Shown: one piece after another, positions 54,669-63,800 of the stretch
Position numbering within the stretch: position 1 is the stretch's first letter
Layout of the letters: each line of letters opens with the position of its first letter
Source: an uncultured Alkaliphilus sp.
GTDB lineage: Bacteria; Bacillota; Clostridia; Peptostreptococcales; Natronincolaceae
Length of the DNA stretch: 64,000 nt
NCBI GenBank assembly: GCA_938074565.1
Contig: CALJEQ010000006.1
Location: 186,001-250,000, forward strand
Reading direction: 5' to 3'
Translations under genes and position numbers: made by a program
Notes under the pieces: model-generated
The model's input: the letters and a program-made list of their open reading frames with translations, nothing else
Told to the model about the DNA's origin: nothing
Databases searched by the model: none

Positions 54669-55211
54669 TTGATTAAACAGATAAAAGTAAAATTGGATAC
54701 TGTAGAGGGAATGCTTTATTTTTGGCAGGCAACAAAAGATCGAGAAAAGGTTGGCGAAACCTACCTAAATAATATGGCAAGTTTTCCAGAAATGGAGTAT
54801 ATATACGATGATGAGTTTAATAAAGAATCTGTTAGAATGGCACTTAGCGCCATATCAAATAGGGAGATATTTCATAGTGAAAGCAAGAAAGAACGAAAGT
54901 ATTGGAATAATAATATGTGGATGATGGAAGACTTAGGTTATACGAATATGATGGTAACCCCTTTAAAAGTATTAAACTTAGATGCCATTACTGAAAAGTT
55001 GAATAATAAGGGTATTATTTCAAAGTACGAAGAATTAGAAGTGTTTTTTATTCCTGCCCACCAAGATGAATATTCTATACATGATAATAAACTAATTATT
55101 AATTTCTTTCGAGTTAAGCCTGATTTAGTAGAAGAAGATAAATTATTCATTGGAGAAACGCCAATTATAGACTACATAGAAGAAAAATTGGTGGAGTTAT
55201 TGAATAAATAA
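54669..55211 (+). CDS. hypothetical protein after the glycyl radical pair
   Basis: A 180-residue soluble protein that I do not recognise. It has mixed alpha/beta patterning, with D-T-V-E-G-M-L-Y-F-W-Q-A near the start, two Trp-rich patches (Y-W-N-N-N-M-W-M-M-E-D) and a C-terminal amphipathic helix. The start is a TTG after an excellent AAGGAGGGT site. It lies 78 bases after the activase and ends at a terminator, so it may belong to the same transcript. No function is assigned. Confidence 0.7.
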   Translation: MIKQIKVKLDTVEGMLYFWQATKDREKVGETYLNNMASFPEMEYIYDDEFNKESVRMALSAISNREIFHSESKKERKYWNNNMWMMEDLGYTNMMVTPLKVLNLDAITEKLNNKGIISKYEELEVFFIPAHQDEYSIHDNKLIINFFRVKPDLVEEDKLFIGETPIIDYIEEKLVELLNK

Positions 55212-55251
55212 TTGAAAGCGTTTTAACTATGAGTTTATATTTATTATTAGT

Positions 55252-55284
55252 AAAGTCTTTCCTAAATTAAGGAGAGACTTTTTG
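55252..55284 (+). terminator. intrinsic terminator of the glycyl radical operon
   Basis: AAAGTCTTTCCT (55252-55263) pairs with AGGAGAGACTTT (55270-55281; one G-U pair), followed by TTTTTG. Confidence 0.75.
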
Positions 55285-55324
55285 TTATTATACAAGATTT
55301 TTTTAGAGAGTATTTATCGGTTTA

Positions 55325-56257
55325 TTACTTCTTTTTTAGTTTTGGTAGTGTCTCTTTTAACCAATCCATTACTTTAGAAAAGTCTTGTTGTTTTTTACTG
55401 GCTTCAAAATCATTAAAAGGACAACCTCTATTTTTAATTCGTTCAATAATACTTTCCATAGGGAATTGAGTTGGGCTTAAAGTACTAGATACCTCTTGCC
55501 AAAATAATGGAGTTGCCACTAAAGCTTCATCATTACCCCTTAAAGAGTAGGGAGCAATAATGGTTTTACCAGCAGCATGTTGAAGATAATCTACATATAG
55601 TCGATTATCTCTTTTTTTCTTCATCCGTTCAGTGGTAAACCACTTAGGCTCTTTATTGGTTAGAAAATTTGCAATAAACTCTGTAAATATTCTTGTTTCT
55701 TCATAGGTATAAGTATCTTCTGGTAGGGGTATATAAACCTGTAGACCCTTATTACCAGAGGTTTTAATAAAAGAAATTAAATCTAATCTATCAAAAATTT
55801 CCTTCATTATTAAAGCTCCCTCTACAGCTAAATTAAACTCATTTCGAGAGGGGGGGTCTAGGTCGAAAACAATTTCAGATGGCTTACTGGAATATATAGT
55901 ATTAAAGGGAGTATGTAGGTCGATGGAGGCTTGATTACCTAACCATACTAATGTTGGTAAATCTGAACATACTATATAATTTATATCCTCCAGTAAATCT
56001 GTAGAAATAAAGTTTGGAGCATAACTGGGGCAACTTTTTTGGTAAAAATATTCTTCATCTATACCATTTGGGTAGCGTAATACCGTTAAATGACGTTGTT
56101 GTAAAAATGGTAGTAAGTAGGGGGAGACTTCAATTAAATATTGTAAGTATTCCAATTTTACAATGTTTTTTTTCTTCCATAAAACCTTAGAAGGGTTTGT
56201 AATATCCAGTTGTTGGTTTTCTATGGTGATGGTATGTCTTTCTTTAAGTTTAGCCAT
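55325..56257 (-). CDS. ligD: LigD-type primase/polymerase (NHEJ)
   Basis: A 310-residue stand-alone version of the polymerase domain found in multidomain LigD. The catalytic region V-F-D-L-D-P-P carries the metal-binding Asp residues, and L-R-Y-P-N-G, K-T-S-G-N-K-G-L-Q-V-Y and I-A-P-Y-S-L-R-G are family signatures. It fills or extends ends during non-homologous end joining. It is the last gene of the minus-strand Ku-ligase-polymerase operon and starts with an excellent AGGAGGA site 9 bases after the ligase. Confidence 0.9.
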   Translation of the reverse strand: MAKLKERHTITIENQQLDITNPSKVLWKKKNIVKLEYLQYLIEVSPYLLPFLQQRHLTVLRYPNGIDEEYFYQKSCPSYAPNFISTDLLEDINYIVCSDLPTLVWLGNQASIDLHTPFNTIYSSKPSEIVFDLDPPSRNEFNLAVEGALIMKEIFDRLDLISFIKTSGNKGLQVYIPLPEDTYTYEETRIFTEFIANFLTNKEPKWFTTERMKKKRDNRLYVDYLQHAAGKTIIAPYSLRGNDEALVATPLFWQEVSSTLSPTQFPMESIIERIKNRGCPFNDFEASKKQQDFSKVMDWLKETLPKLKKK

Positions 56258-56266
56258 ATAGTCCTC

Positions 56267-57106
56267 CTAATAAATAAAATCAATAAATATTGGGGATCTT
56301 AAAATCCCCTTTGATGTAAAGGCACGTCCCTTTAGTCGGCACTTTAATAAGGGGGTAAGATGTATATATTCCCTATCTTCATGGGTTATAATGGTTTTTG
56401 ATATCTTAAAGAAGGCTTCCCGATGAACAGGTGACATACCTGTTAGAACTAATCCTAGAGGTCTTAAATCTTCATGGCAACATACTAAGGCATTATCACT
56501 CTTTCTATAACCTGAAATAGATGCCACTACTTCAATCCAATTAATAATTTTCAACCAATTGGAGGACCGTTTACCTACATATATGGAGTTTTTTCGTTTT
56601 GCTACAATTCCCTCTAAACAATTCGCTTCAGAAGTTTTAAATAGTTCTTCTCCTTCGGTGTCTATAAAAGATACTTTACGGACAGTGCCCCCATCCTGCA
56701 CCAATTCATTTAAAATCTCTTTCCTTTCTAAAAGAGGTAGAGGTCTTAAATCTTTACCCTTATGATATAAAATATCAAATACCATGAAGGTAACAGGATG
56801 GGTTTCAATAGCTTGTAATATTTTTTCTTCTTTTTTAAGAGAAAAACGTTTTTTAATTCCTTCAAAATCATCCCTACCTAAGGCATCAAAAACCATTGCT
56901 TCACCATCTAAAACAGTATCAGCAGGAAGTTTTTTTAAAAGTTCAGGTAATTGTTTTGTAGCATTTCCTTTATTTCTTGTATAAAGAAAAGGTTCTTTAA
57001 TATTAGAACATATTAGACGAAAACCATCGTACTTAGTCTCAAATATAAAATCTGGTGAAGAAAAAGGAGTTTTAGCAGTTTCCAATAGCATGGGGGGATA
57101 AAACAT
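56267..57106 (-). CDS. ATP-dependent DNA ligase (NHEJ)
   Basis: A 279-residue ATP-dependent ligase with the nucleotidyl-lysine motif K-Y-D-G-F-R (Lys25), D-G-E-A-M (motif III), F-D-I-L-Y (motif IV), E-G-I-V-A-K (motif V region) and W-L-K-I-I (motif VI side). The enzyme has only the minimal catalytic and OB parts, as in small LigD ligase domains. It lies 2 bases from the Ku gene, so translation is coupled. It seals double-strand breaks with the polymerase and Ku. Confidence 0.92.
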   Translation of the reverse strand: MFYPPMLLETAKTPFSSPDFIFETKYDGFRLICSNIKEPFLYTRNKGNATKQLPELLKKLPADTVLDGEAMVFDALGRDDFEGIKKRFSLKKEEKILQAIETHPVTFMVFDILYHKGKDLRPLPLLERKEILNELVQDGGTVRKVSFIDTEGEELFKTSEANCLEGIVAKRKNSIYVGKRSSNWLKIINWIEVVASISGYRKSDNALVCCHEDLRPLGLVLTGMSPVHREAFFKISKTIITHEDREYIHLTPLLKCRLKGRAFTSKGILRSPIFIDFIY

Positions 57107-57108
57107 AA

Positions 57109-57930
57109 CTAAGCCTTCTTTCTTTCAGCAGTATCGGCTTTTTTACGGGTTGAGGTTGTTTTCTTGGGCTTGGTTTTCTTTATACTTTCTTCTAATGCCT
57201 TCATTAAGTCAACAACATTATCTGCCTGTTTTGATTCAACACCTGTTTCATTGGCTACCTTTTCTTGTATTAATTCCATTAAGGCTGTACGATAATCATC
57301 TGTATATTTTTCTGGTTCAAAAACCTCCGTCAATTGATCTATTAGTAGGGTAGCAGTGTCCAACTCTTTTTTAGAGAGATCAACAGTTTCAGGAATATTG
57401 GGGACTTCTTCAATAGATCGCACTTCATCTGGGAAGTGTATTGTTTCCATAATTAAAGTGTTATTGTAGGGACGAATGATTGCCAGTTTTTCTTTAGAAC
57501 GAATCATAATCTTTGCCAAACCAATTTTTTTTGCATCTGATAAAGACTGCCTCAATAGGGCATAGGCTTTTGCACCACCATCACCAGGACTAAGGTAATA
57601 GGAACGGTCAAAATAAATGGGATCTATCTCTTCTAGTTTAACAAAATTGATAATATCAACAGCTTTTCCCTCTTGTTCCTTCTTTAATTTTTCCATTTCT
57701 TCGTCATCTAAAATAATGAATTTATCGGGGGAATATTCGTAAGCCATGACAATATCTTCTTGTGTTACTTCTTCATTACAATGTTCACAGGTTTTTTTAT
57801 ATCTAATTGGTGTTTTACATTTCTTATGTAGTTGTCTTAATTTTATATCTCGGTCTTCAGTGGCGGCATGAAGTTTTACAGGTATATTAACCAGCCCAAA
57901 ACTAATACTTCCCTTCCATACTGTATGCAT
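57109..57930 (-). CDS. ku: Ku protein (NHEJ end-binding)
   Basis: A 273-residue prokaryotic Ku that binds DNA ends and recruits the ligase. The N-terminus M-H-T-V-W-K-G-S-I-S-F-G-L-V-N-I-P-V is diagnostic, followed by C-x2-C-type cysteines (C-E-H-C) and a long alpha-beta barrel. The C-terminal 30 residues are lysine-rich (K-K-T-K-P-K-K-T-type), as in other Ku proteins that use this tail to bind or thread on DNA. It is the first gene of the minus-strand operon. Confidence 0.95.
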   Translation of the reverse strand: MHTVWKGSISFGLVNIPVKLHAATEDRDIKLRQLHKKCKTPIRYKKTCEHCNEEVTQEDIVMAYEYSPDKFIILDDEEMEKLKKEQEGKAVDIINFVKLEEIDPIYFDRSYYLSPGDGGAKAYALLRQSLSDAKKIGLAKIMIRSKEKLAIIRPYNNTLIMETIHFPDEVRSIEEVPNIPETVDLSKKELDTATLLIDQLTEVFEPEKYTDDYRTALMELIQEKVANETGVESKQADNVVDLMKALEESIKKTKPKKTTSTRKKADTAERKKA

Positions 57931-58025
57931 AACAACACTCCTTAAGGTTGAATTTTAACATTATTTTTTGTAATAATTTATATTTGATTCATTAATTTTA
58001 AGAAATGTCGATATTAATGAGTTTA

Positions 58026-58055
58026 TTGACTTAAAGAGGGTTAAAGTGGTAATAT
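58026..58055 (+). promoter_or_regulatory. candidate promoter of the B3/4-hgcAB operon
   Basis: TTGACT (58026-58031), an 18-base spacer and TAATAT (58050-58055), about 130 nt before the B3/4 gene. A strong ribosome site and a six-codon frame (ATG at 58090) lie in the leader. Confidence 0.4.
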
Positions 58056-58187
58056 TTAGCTAATAAATGATTTGAAAGAAGGAGGGTTCATGACTATCGA
58101 CTATATCTAAAAATCTCTAATAATAAAGTTTATAAAAATAACTATGGTGACAACTATAAAAAGGATTAAAAGGAGTAAATACAGATA

Positions 58188-58859
58188 ATGAAAATTTATA
58201 TTTCAGATAAAATTAAAGAAGCAAGCCCCAACATTACACTAGGTTGTATAATGGGAAAAGTTAAGGTGGAAAAACATAACCCACAGCTGTGGGAGGAAAT
58301 TTTAAAGATGTGTAATGATATTTCCACTGCTATGGAGGTTACTGATATAGCCAAAAGTAAAAATATTAAAGATGGAAGGATGGTTTATCGTAGCTTGGGG
58401 ATTGATCCAACAAGATACCGTTTATCTTCAGAATCTTTATTAAGAAGGGCAATAAAAGGTAAAGATTTATATCAAGTTAATAACGTTGTGGACATAAATA
58501 ACTTAATTTCCATAAAGTCAAAGTACCCTGTTTGTACCTATGATGTGGAAAAATTAAAAGGTACTATAAAGTTTACTGTTGGTGAAGCAGGAGATTTCTA
58601 TGAGGGAATAGGACGAGGCATGTTTAATGTTGAAAATTTTCCAGTATTTGAAGATGGGGAAGGAAAGTTTGGTAGCACTACATCAGATTCTGAAAGAGCC
58701 ATGATTACCAATGAAACTAAAGAGTTTTTAATGATTTTGGTTTCCTTTAATGGTGATAAGGCTATGGAGGCATATTTAAATGAAGCAGTTGATTTATTAA
58801 CTAAATATGCCAGTGGTGAAGGGTTATTATATCAATGTATTAAAGGAAGTGGCAATTAA
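58188..58859 (+). CDS. B3/4 (tRNA-binding-domain-like) protein
   Basis: A 223-residue protein of the B3/B4 domain family, known from phenylalanyl-tRNA synthetase beta chains and stand-alone editing-like proteins. It has the family-like D-x-N-N-L-I-S-I-K-S-K-Y-P-V segment and G-D-F-Y-E-G-I-G-R. It lies just upstream of hgcA on the same strand (66 bases). It may edit mischarged tRNA or bind a small molecule. A direct mercury role is not supported. It has an AAAGGAG site. Confidence 0.78.
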   Translation: MKIYISDKIKEASPNITLGCIMGKVKVEKHNPQLWEEILKMCNDISTAMEVTDIAKSKNIKDGRMVYRSLGIDPTRYRLSSESLLRRAIKGKDLYQVNNVVDINNLISIKSKYPVCTYDVEKLKGTIKFTVGEAGDFYEGIGRGMFNVENFPVFEDGEGKFGSTTSDSERAMITNETKEFLMILVSFNGDKAMEAYLNEAVDLLTKYASGEGLLYQCIKGSGN

Positions 58860-58925
58860 ATTTAATGATAAATTTCTAAGAATGAGATGAGCATAGAACA
58901 GTATTGCAAAGAGATGGGGTGTATT

Positions 58926-60110
58926 ATGTTGAATGAGGAAGATAATGTTAAAGCACAAAATATTGAAAATAAAAGTTGTTGAGCTGTAGACACCACAAAG
59001 TCTTCTGGGTTGGAAGATAAAATAATAAAAAAGTTTAATAACAAAAATGAAGAAAGTATAAGTGATGACAAAATATTGCATTTAGTTTCTGGAACAATAG
59101 ATTCAAGTATTGGGGAAATAAAAAAAATTACAGAAGAATGGTTAATGAAGGATACCTTAGGGGCTATTTCTGTACGTTTAGGTTTTGGTAGAGATACATA
59201 TAAAGTACCTACGGGGCTATATGCCCTAGGAAATCCCAACTCTGACTCACCGGTATTAGTAACAGCCAACTATAAACTTACATTAGATTACGTAAGAAGA
59301 GATATAAATGGTTTAGATGTATGGATATTAATAATTGATACAAAAGGCGTTAATGTTTGGTGTGCAGCAGGAAAGGGAACTTTTTCTACAGAAGAAATTA
59401 TATATCAAATAAAAAAATGTAAGTTAGAAAAGTTAGTAAATCACAGGGAGTTAATTCTCCCGCAACTGGGGGCACCTGGGGTAGAAGCCTATCAAATATT
59501 AAAATATACAGGATTTACTGCCCATTACGGACCTGTAAGTTCAAAAGATATAAAGGCATATCTCAAAAATAATAAAAAAGCTACAACAGAAATGAGAAAA
59601 GTAAACTTTAATACAGTAGATAGATTAACAGTTGCAGTGTTAGAGTTGGTTCATAGTATAAAATTATTATCCTATATATTTTTACTAATTTTAATAACTA
59701 CAATATTTAGTGAAGTATCATTTAATGGATATAGCAAATTCCTTATAGCGCTAAATAATACAATTCCGTATTTAGTTGCAATAATAATTGGTTCAATATT
59801 TGTACCGTTATTATTACCTTTTATACCATTTAAAATGTTTTCAGTGAAAGCATTAGTTTTGGCAGTATTGTGGAGTTTCGTAGTAATAAGGTACAAAGAA
59901 GTGTTTATGTATATAAATGATTGGAGGGTTTTGACAGCACATGTTTTAGGTTTGACCTCTGTTATCGTATATTTAGGTTTAAATTTTACTGGGTCTTCAA
60001 CCTATGTTTCTTTTTCTGGAGTTTATAAAGAAACCATTCTCACAATCCCAGTATTAGTAGTGGCTATTTTTATGTCACTGGCATTATTGGTAAGTAAAAT
60101 CTTTATATAA
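58926..60110 (+). CDS. hgcA: mercury methylation corrinoid protein HgcA, candidate selenoprotein (in-frame UGA)
   Basis: A 394-residue corrinoid protein that donates a methyl group to Hg(II) together with HgcB. The diagnostic cap-helix motif is N-V-W-C-A-A-G-K (Cys146, lower cobalt ligand), preceded by P-V-L-V-T-A-N-Y-K-L and followed by L-I-L-P-Q-L-G-A-P-G-V and H-Y-G-P-V. About five membrane helices lie at 235-390. I choose the ATG at 58926: its frame reads through one UGA (58980-58982, residue 19), giving a Ser-Cys-Sec-Ala motif. A frame without UGA begins only at TTG 59010 with no convincing ribosome site. A hairpin with a G-rich loop follows the UGA at SECIS distance. If the UGA is a true stop, the protein would be the 366-residue form. 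Confidence 0.85.
58980..59018 (+). promoter_or_regulatory. candidate bacterial SECIS element in hgcA
   Basis: UGA at 58980-58982 is followed by 17 bases and a hairpin: GTCTTCT (59000-59006), loop GGGTT (59007-59011), GGAAGAT (59012-59018), with two G-U pairs. The first loop G lies 25 nt after the UGA, within the 16-37 nt window described for bacterial SECIS elements, which need a G in the first two loop positions. Confidence 0.65.
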
Positions 60111-60127
60111 CTATAGGGGGAATCAAA

Positions 60128-60394
60128 TTGACAATGACTTATTTGAGAAATGTAGCAAAAATAAGCTTAAAGACGGAAAAGTGCATTGGTTGCGGTATAT
60201 GTGTAAATGTATGTCCCCATGAAGTTTTCATAGTTAATAATAGAAAAGCAGTTTTAAAATATAAGGATAATTGTATAGAATGTGGTGCTTGTGATAAAAA
60301 TTGCCCTTTTAAGGCAATTGAAGTAAAGGCTGGGGTTGGATGAGCCTATGCAATCCTAAAAGGGTGGCTTACTGGTAGTAAGCCTTGTTGTTAA
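60128..60394 (+). CDS. hgcB: mercury methylation ferredoxin HgcB, candidate selenoprotein (in-frame UGA)
   Basis: An 88-residue 2[4Fe-4S] ferredoxin, the electron partner of HgcA. Cluster motifs are C-I-G-C-G-I-C-V-N-V-C-P (Cys19, 22, 25, 29) and C-I-E-C-G-A-C-D-K-N-C-P (Cys49, 52, 55, 59), and the N-terminal T-Y-L-R-N-V-A matches the family. The frame then meets UGA (60341-60343, residue 72) exactly where HgcB has its conserved third-motif cysteine after A-G-V-G. Reading on gives A-Y-A-I-L-K-G-W-L-T-G-S-K-P-C-C and a TAA, restoring the Cys-Cys terminus known to be needed in HgcB. A 71-residue truncated form is the alternative. It starts with TTG 60128, 17 bases after hgcA, preceded by AGGGGG. 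Confidence 0.9.
60341..60384 (+). promoter_or_regulatory. candidate bacterial SECIS element in hgcB
   Basis: UGA at 60341-60343 is followed after 22 bases by a perfect 7-bp hairpin: GGCTTAC (60366-60372), loop TGGTA (60373-60377), GTAAGCC (60378-60384). The loop G is at its second position, about 31 nt after the UGA, and carries a GGU like the fdhF element of E. coli. The hairpin is inside the extended reading frame. Confidence 0.75.
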
Positions 60395-60870
60395 TAAAAT
60401 AAATTTTTTGAGAACTCTAACATCTTAGGGTTCTTTTTTCATGATAAATATGGTAATATAATTTAGATATTTACAAATCAACATTCGGTATGTGGCAATT
60501 AATTTAAACTTATAACTAAATATAGTTCGGTTTTTAACTTAACAAAAAATGTAGTAACCTACTAATAAATCGTTATATTTAATTTTTTATAATAATCTAA
60601 AAAGTTCATTTCAAGAATATTAGTAATATATTTTAATTAGTAAGAATGATAGCTCACAAGACATCATACATTTTAATAAATATAATAAGTTTAAATGTAA
60701 ATTTTTTAAATAACAGTAACATAACAATCAAAAATTATAATGAATAGAGAATAAAAATTTAAATAAATTAATTTTTTTAAGGGGAAATTTTATAATAAAG
60801 GGGGCAAGTTTTAAATAAAGTTTTTACAGGGGAAATAGGTGGAATAATAAAAGATGAAAGGAGTATATTA
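60395..60870. other. intergenic region after hgcB
   Basis: These 475 bases contain the operon terminator (60411-60439) and a long AT-rich leader of the next gene. I found no further gene or RNA motif. Confidence 0.45.
60411..60439 (+). terminator. intrinsic terminator of the hgcAB operon
   Basis: AGAACTCTAA (60411-60420) pairs with TTAGGGTTCT (60425-60434) with one G-U pair, followed by a T-run. It lies downstream of the extended hgcB frame, so the hairpin at 60366-60384 is not needed as a terminator. Confidence 0.8.
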
Positions 60871-63800
60871 ATGAAAAAAAATTTAACTAGGGCTTTAAGT
60901 TTTATATTATTATTTTTCATGTTATTTTCAAATTTATTCAATTCTACAACATCATTAGTTTTTGGACAAGATGTAGTACCATCATTTAGATTATTACAAA
61001 ATGGAGATTTTGAAGAATGGAGCGGTAGTACACCTGTGGGTTGGATGGGTTCTAAAAGCAATATTCCAGTATCTGCAATGATTAAATATACTCAAAGTAG
61101 CAAATCTGGTGGAACTGCTGTTCAATTAATAGAGACGGGTACGGCTAACGGCGACCATAAAAGATTCAACAGTAAAGCCTACTCTATTATAGCAGGAAAG
61201 GAATATACTGTAACCTACTGGGTTCGAGGCAAGGGACAAATAAGAAATGCCTTCTATAGAGATGGAAATTATTCGGCATACTCTGCCTATACTGTGGTGG
61301 ATTCTTTAGAATGGCAACCAATTACATATAAATTTTCTTATGCAAAGTCCGTAAATGATGTAGAACTAATATTTTCTGTACTAAAAACCAGTGCAGAGAA
61401 AGATCATATCCAAATAGATGATGTGCAAGTTTTTGCTGAACCAGATCCAGCACCAGTTGTTGAACCCGTTACAGCAAATGTACCCAATGGTGCTGTGGAG
61501 GCAGGTACCTTAGTAAGTTTAGACACTACAACCACAGGGGCTTCAGTTTATTATACCAACAATGGAGAAACCCCCACTAAGGAATCTATTCCATATACTG
61601 AACCTATTGTTATCGATAAGACCACAACAATAAAGGCTATAGCTTTTCTAGGACCTGATGCCAGTTCGGTTACTACCTATCAATATACAGTGGTAACACC
61701 GTCGACTTATACTAATATTTCGGTAGTTAAAACATTACCAAAAGATTCGGATATAACAATTGAGGGAATCGTCACCACAAAGCCAGGTAGTTTTGGTGGT
61801 AAAGGGTTTTATATTCAAGATGCAACTGGAGGTGCTTATGTATTTCATTCCTCCAACGATTTTGGAGTTACAAGGGGAAATACCGTAAGGGTTACAGGGA
61901 AAACATCTGAATATAATGGGGGTTTTCAAATTACACCCATCAGTGTTGAGATTGTTTCCAACACCAGTGTAGAACCACAACCTGTTGAAATTAATTTATC
62001 AACAGTTGAAAAAGAAAACGAAGGAAAGCTAGTCAAAATTAATAATGTATCAGTAACAAACATTGCTGTTAGTTCTCAAAAAACAGCAACCATAACAGTA
62101 ACAGATGGTATAAATACCAGAAATGTTATTTTAGACAATAGAACAGGGCAAAACTCAGATGATGTATCAGCTGTTTTAAAAGTAGGGGATGTACTAGACG
62201 TTATTGGTGTAGTAGGTCACAACACCAATGGACATAGGTTATTATTAAGAAGTGTAGAAGACTTAGTTTTAGGAGATGAAACTACAGTTTCAATTGTAAA
62301 GGCAACACCTAATTCGGGGGCAGTAATAGCTGGAACAGAGGTAACTCTTTCAACATCTACTAAGGATGCTACTATTTTTTATACAACGACAGGTGGAGAA
62401 CCAAGTACACCTTATACTGAACCAATTATAATTAACGAAGCAACTATAATACATACCAAAGCAGTAAAGGGCGGATTAGAGGATAGTAATACCAGTAGCT
62501 ACTCTTATACAGTTGTTGAAGCTATTGGAGATACAGTAACGATAGAAAGAGCAAAACAATTACCTGTAAATACAGAAACCAACATAGAAGGGATAGTAAC
62601 TGCTGTTTATGGAAATCGTGAAGCATACATTCAAAACAGTATTGCGGGTATCCAAATTAATATTGTTGGAATAGATACTAAAGTAAAAGTTGGGGACTTC
62701 ATTAGTGTAAAGGGTAAAGTAAGCGAGTTTAGAGGGGAAGTGCAATTTCTTCCTACAAAGTTAGATGATATTACAGTAATAAGCAGAGATAATACTCTTC
62801 CAGAAGCTGTAAAGGTAACTTTAAAGGATGCGGGGCAAGCCGATGGAAATATCAGTATTACTAAAGCCTTAACCGAATATCAAGGAAAAGGTAAAACAAT
62901 TACAGTTAGGGGAGTCATTACAAATAAGTTACCTAATGGTGAATATGCTATGGAAATAGCAGACTTAAAAGACCCATCTAAAGTAATGAATGTACAATTA
63001 ATTGAAGGGTATCGTCAGTTTAATATTACAGAAAAGCACAACCCCAGTGCTTTAGGAAGAATTGTATTAGTAACGGGTCAAGAAGAAAATTATAACAATA
63101 AACCAGCTATTAAACGGGTAGGTAAGTATGACTCCACCACAAAAATCACCACATTTGATAAGTATCATGTTGGTTTTGACATTGAAGGAATGCGTATAAC
63201 TACAGGAAGTTTTGAAGTAACAGGTAAAGATGCAAATGGTTTGTTTGTTAAAGACGGCGATGGAAGTAGTTATATTTATACAGGAAGGGCTACCAACTTT
63301 CAGTTGGCACAAATTAAAATAGGAGACTGGTACTCTGTAACAGGTACAGTAGCATTCTACGATAAAACACAAATTAAACTGGCAGATGGTAAAGACTTAG
63401 TATTTCAAGTGCCACCAGGGCAACAAGACCCAAGGGAGCCACTGGTTTTAAATGCAAAACCAGGAAACTTTGTATCAATTTTTGATAATAGTCCTTTAAT
63501 TTCTGCAAATATAGAAAAAACAGAGGATGACATCAAATTTGAAGAGGTTAAACTATTTTTAGATGGAGACTTAGTGGAGCATCAGTTGGATGAAGGAAGT
63601 ATGTTGATTACATATCAAGCTACAGATCTTTATTTAGGTCAACATGATGTAACCATCCATGTCCCAGATGTTGCTGGTAGAGAAAAGGTATTTAAGTGGC
63701 ATTTTTCTGTGGCAAAACAACAACCAAATTATAAGTTTTTCTTTGGTGTTCCCCACTCCCATACAGCCTATTCAGACGGAGCAGGTACACCTACACAAGC

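Noticed and set aside
58090..58110. Six-codon leader peptide with a strong ribosome site before the B3/4 gene
   Set aside because: It is too short, has no regulatory codon run, and no alternative hairpins follow.
60366..60384. Hairpin at the end of hgcB read as a simple transcription terminator
   Set aside because: It has only a weak T-rich tail, lies inside the extended frame, and a better terminator follows at 60411-60439. The SECIS reading fits better, though both functions are possible.
60777..61061. Minus-strand frame opposite the PHP-domain gene
   Set aside because: It is the antisense shadow of the signal peptide and first domain of the large secreted protein.
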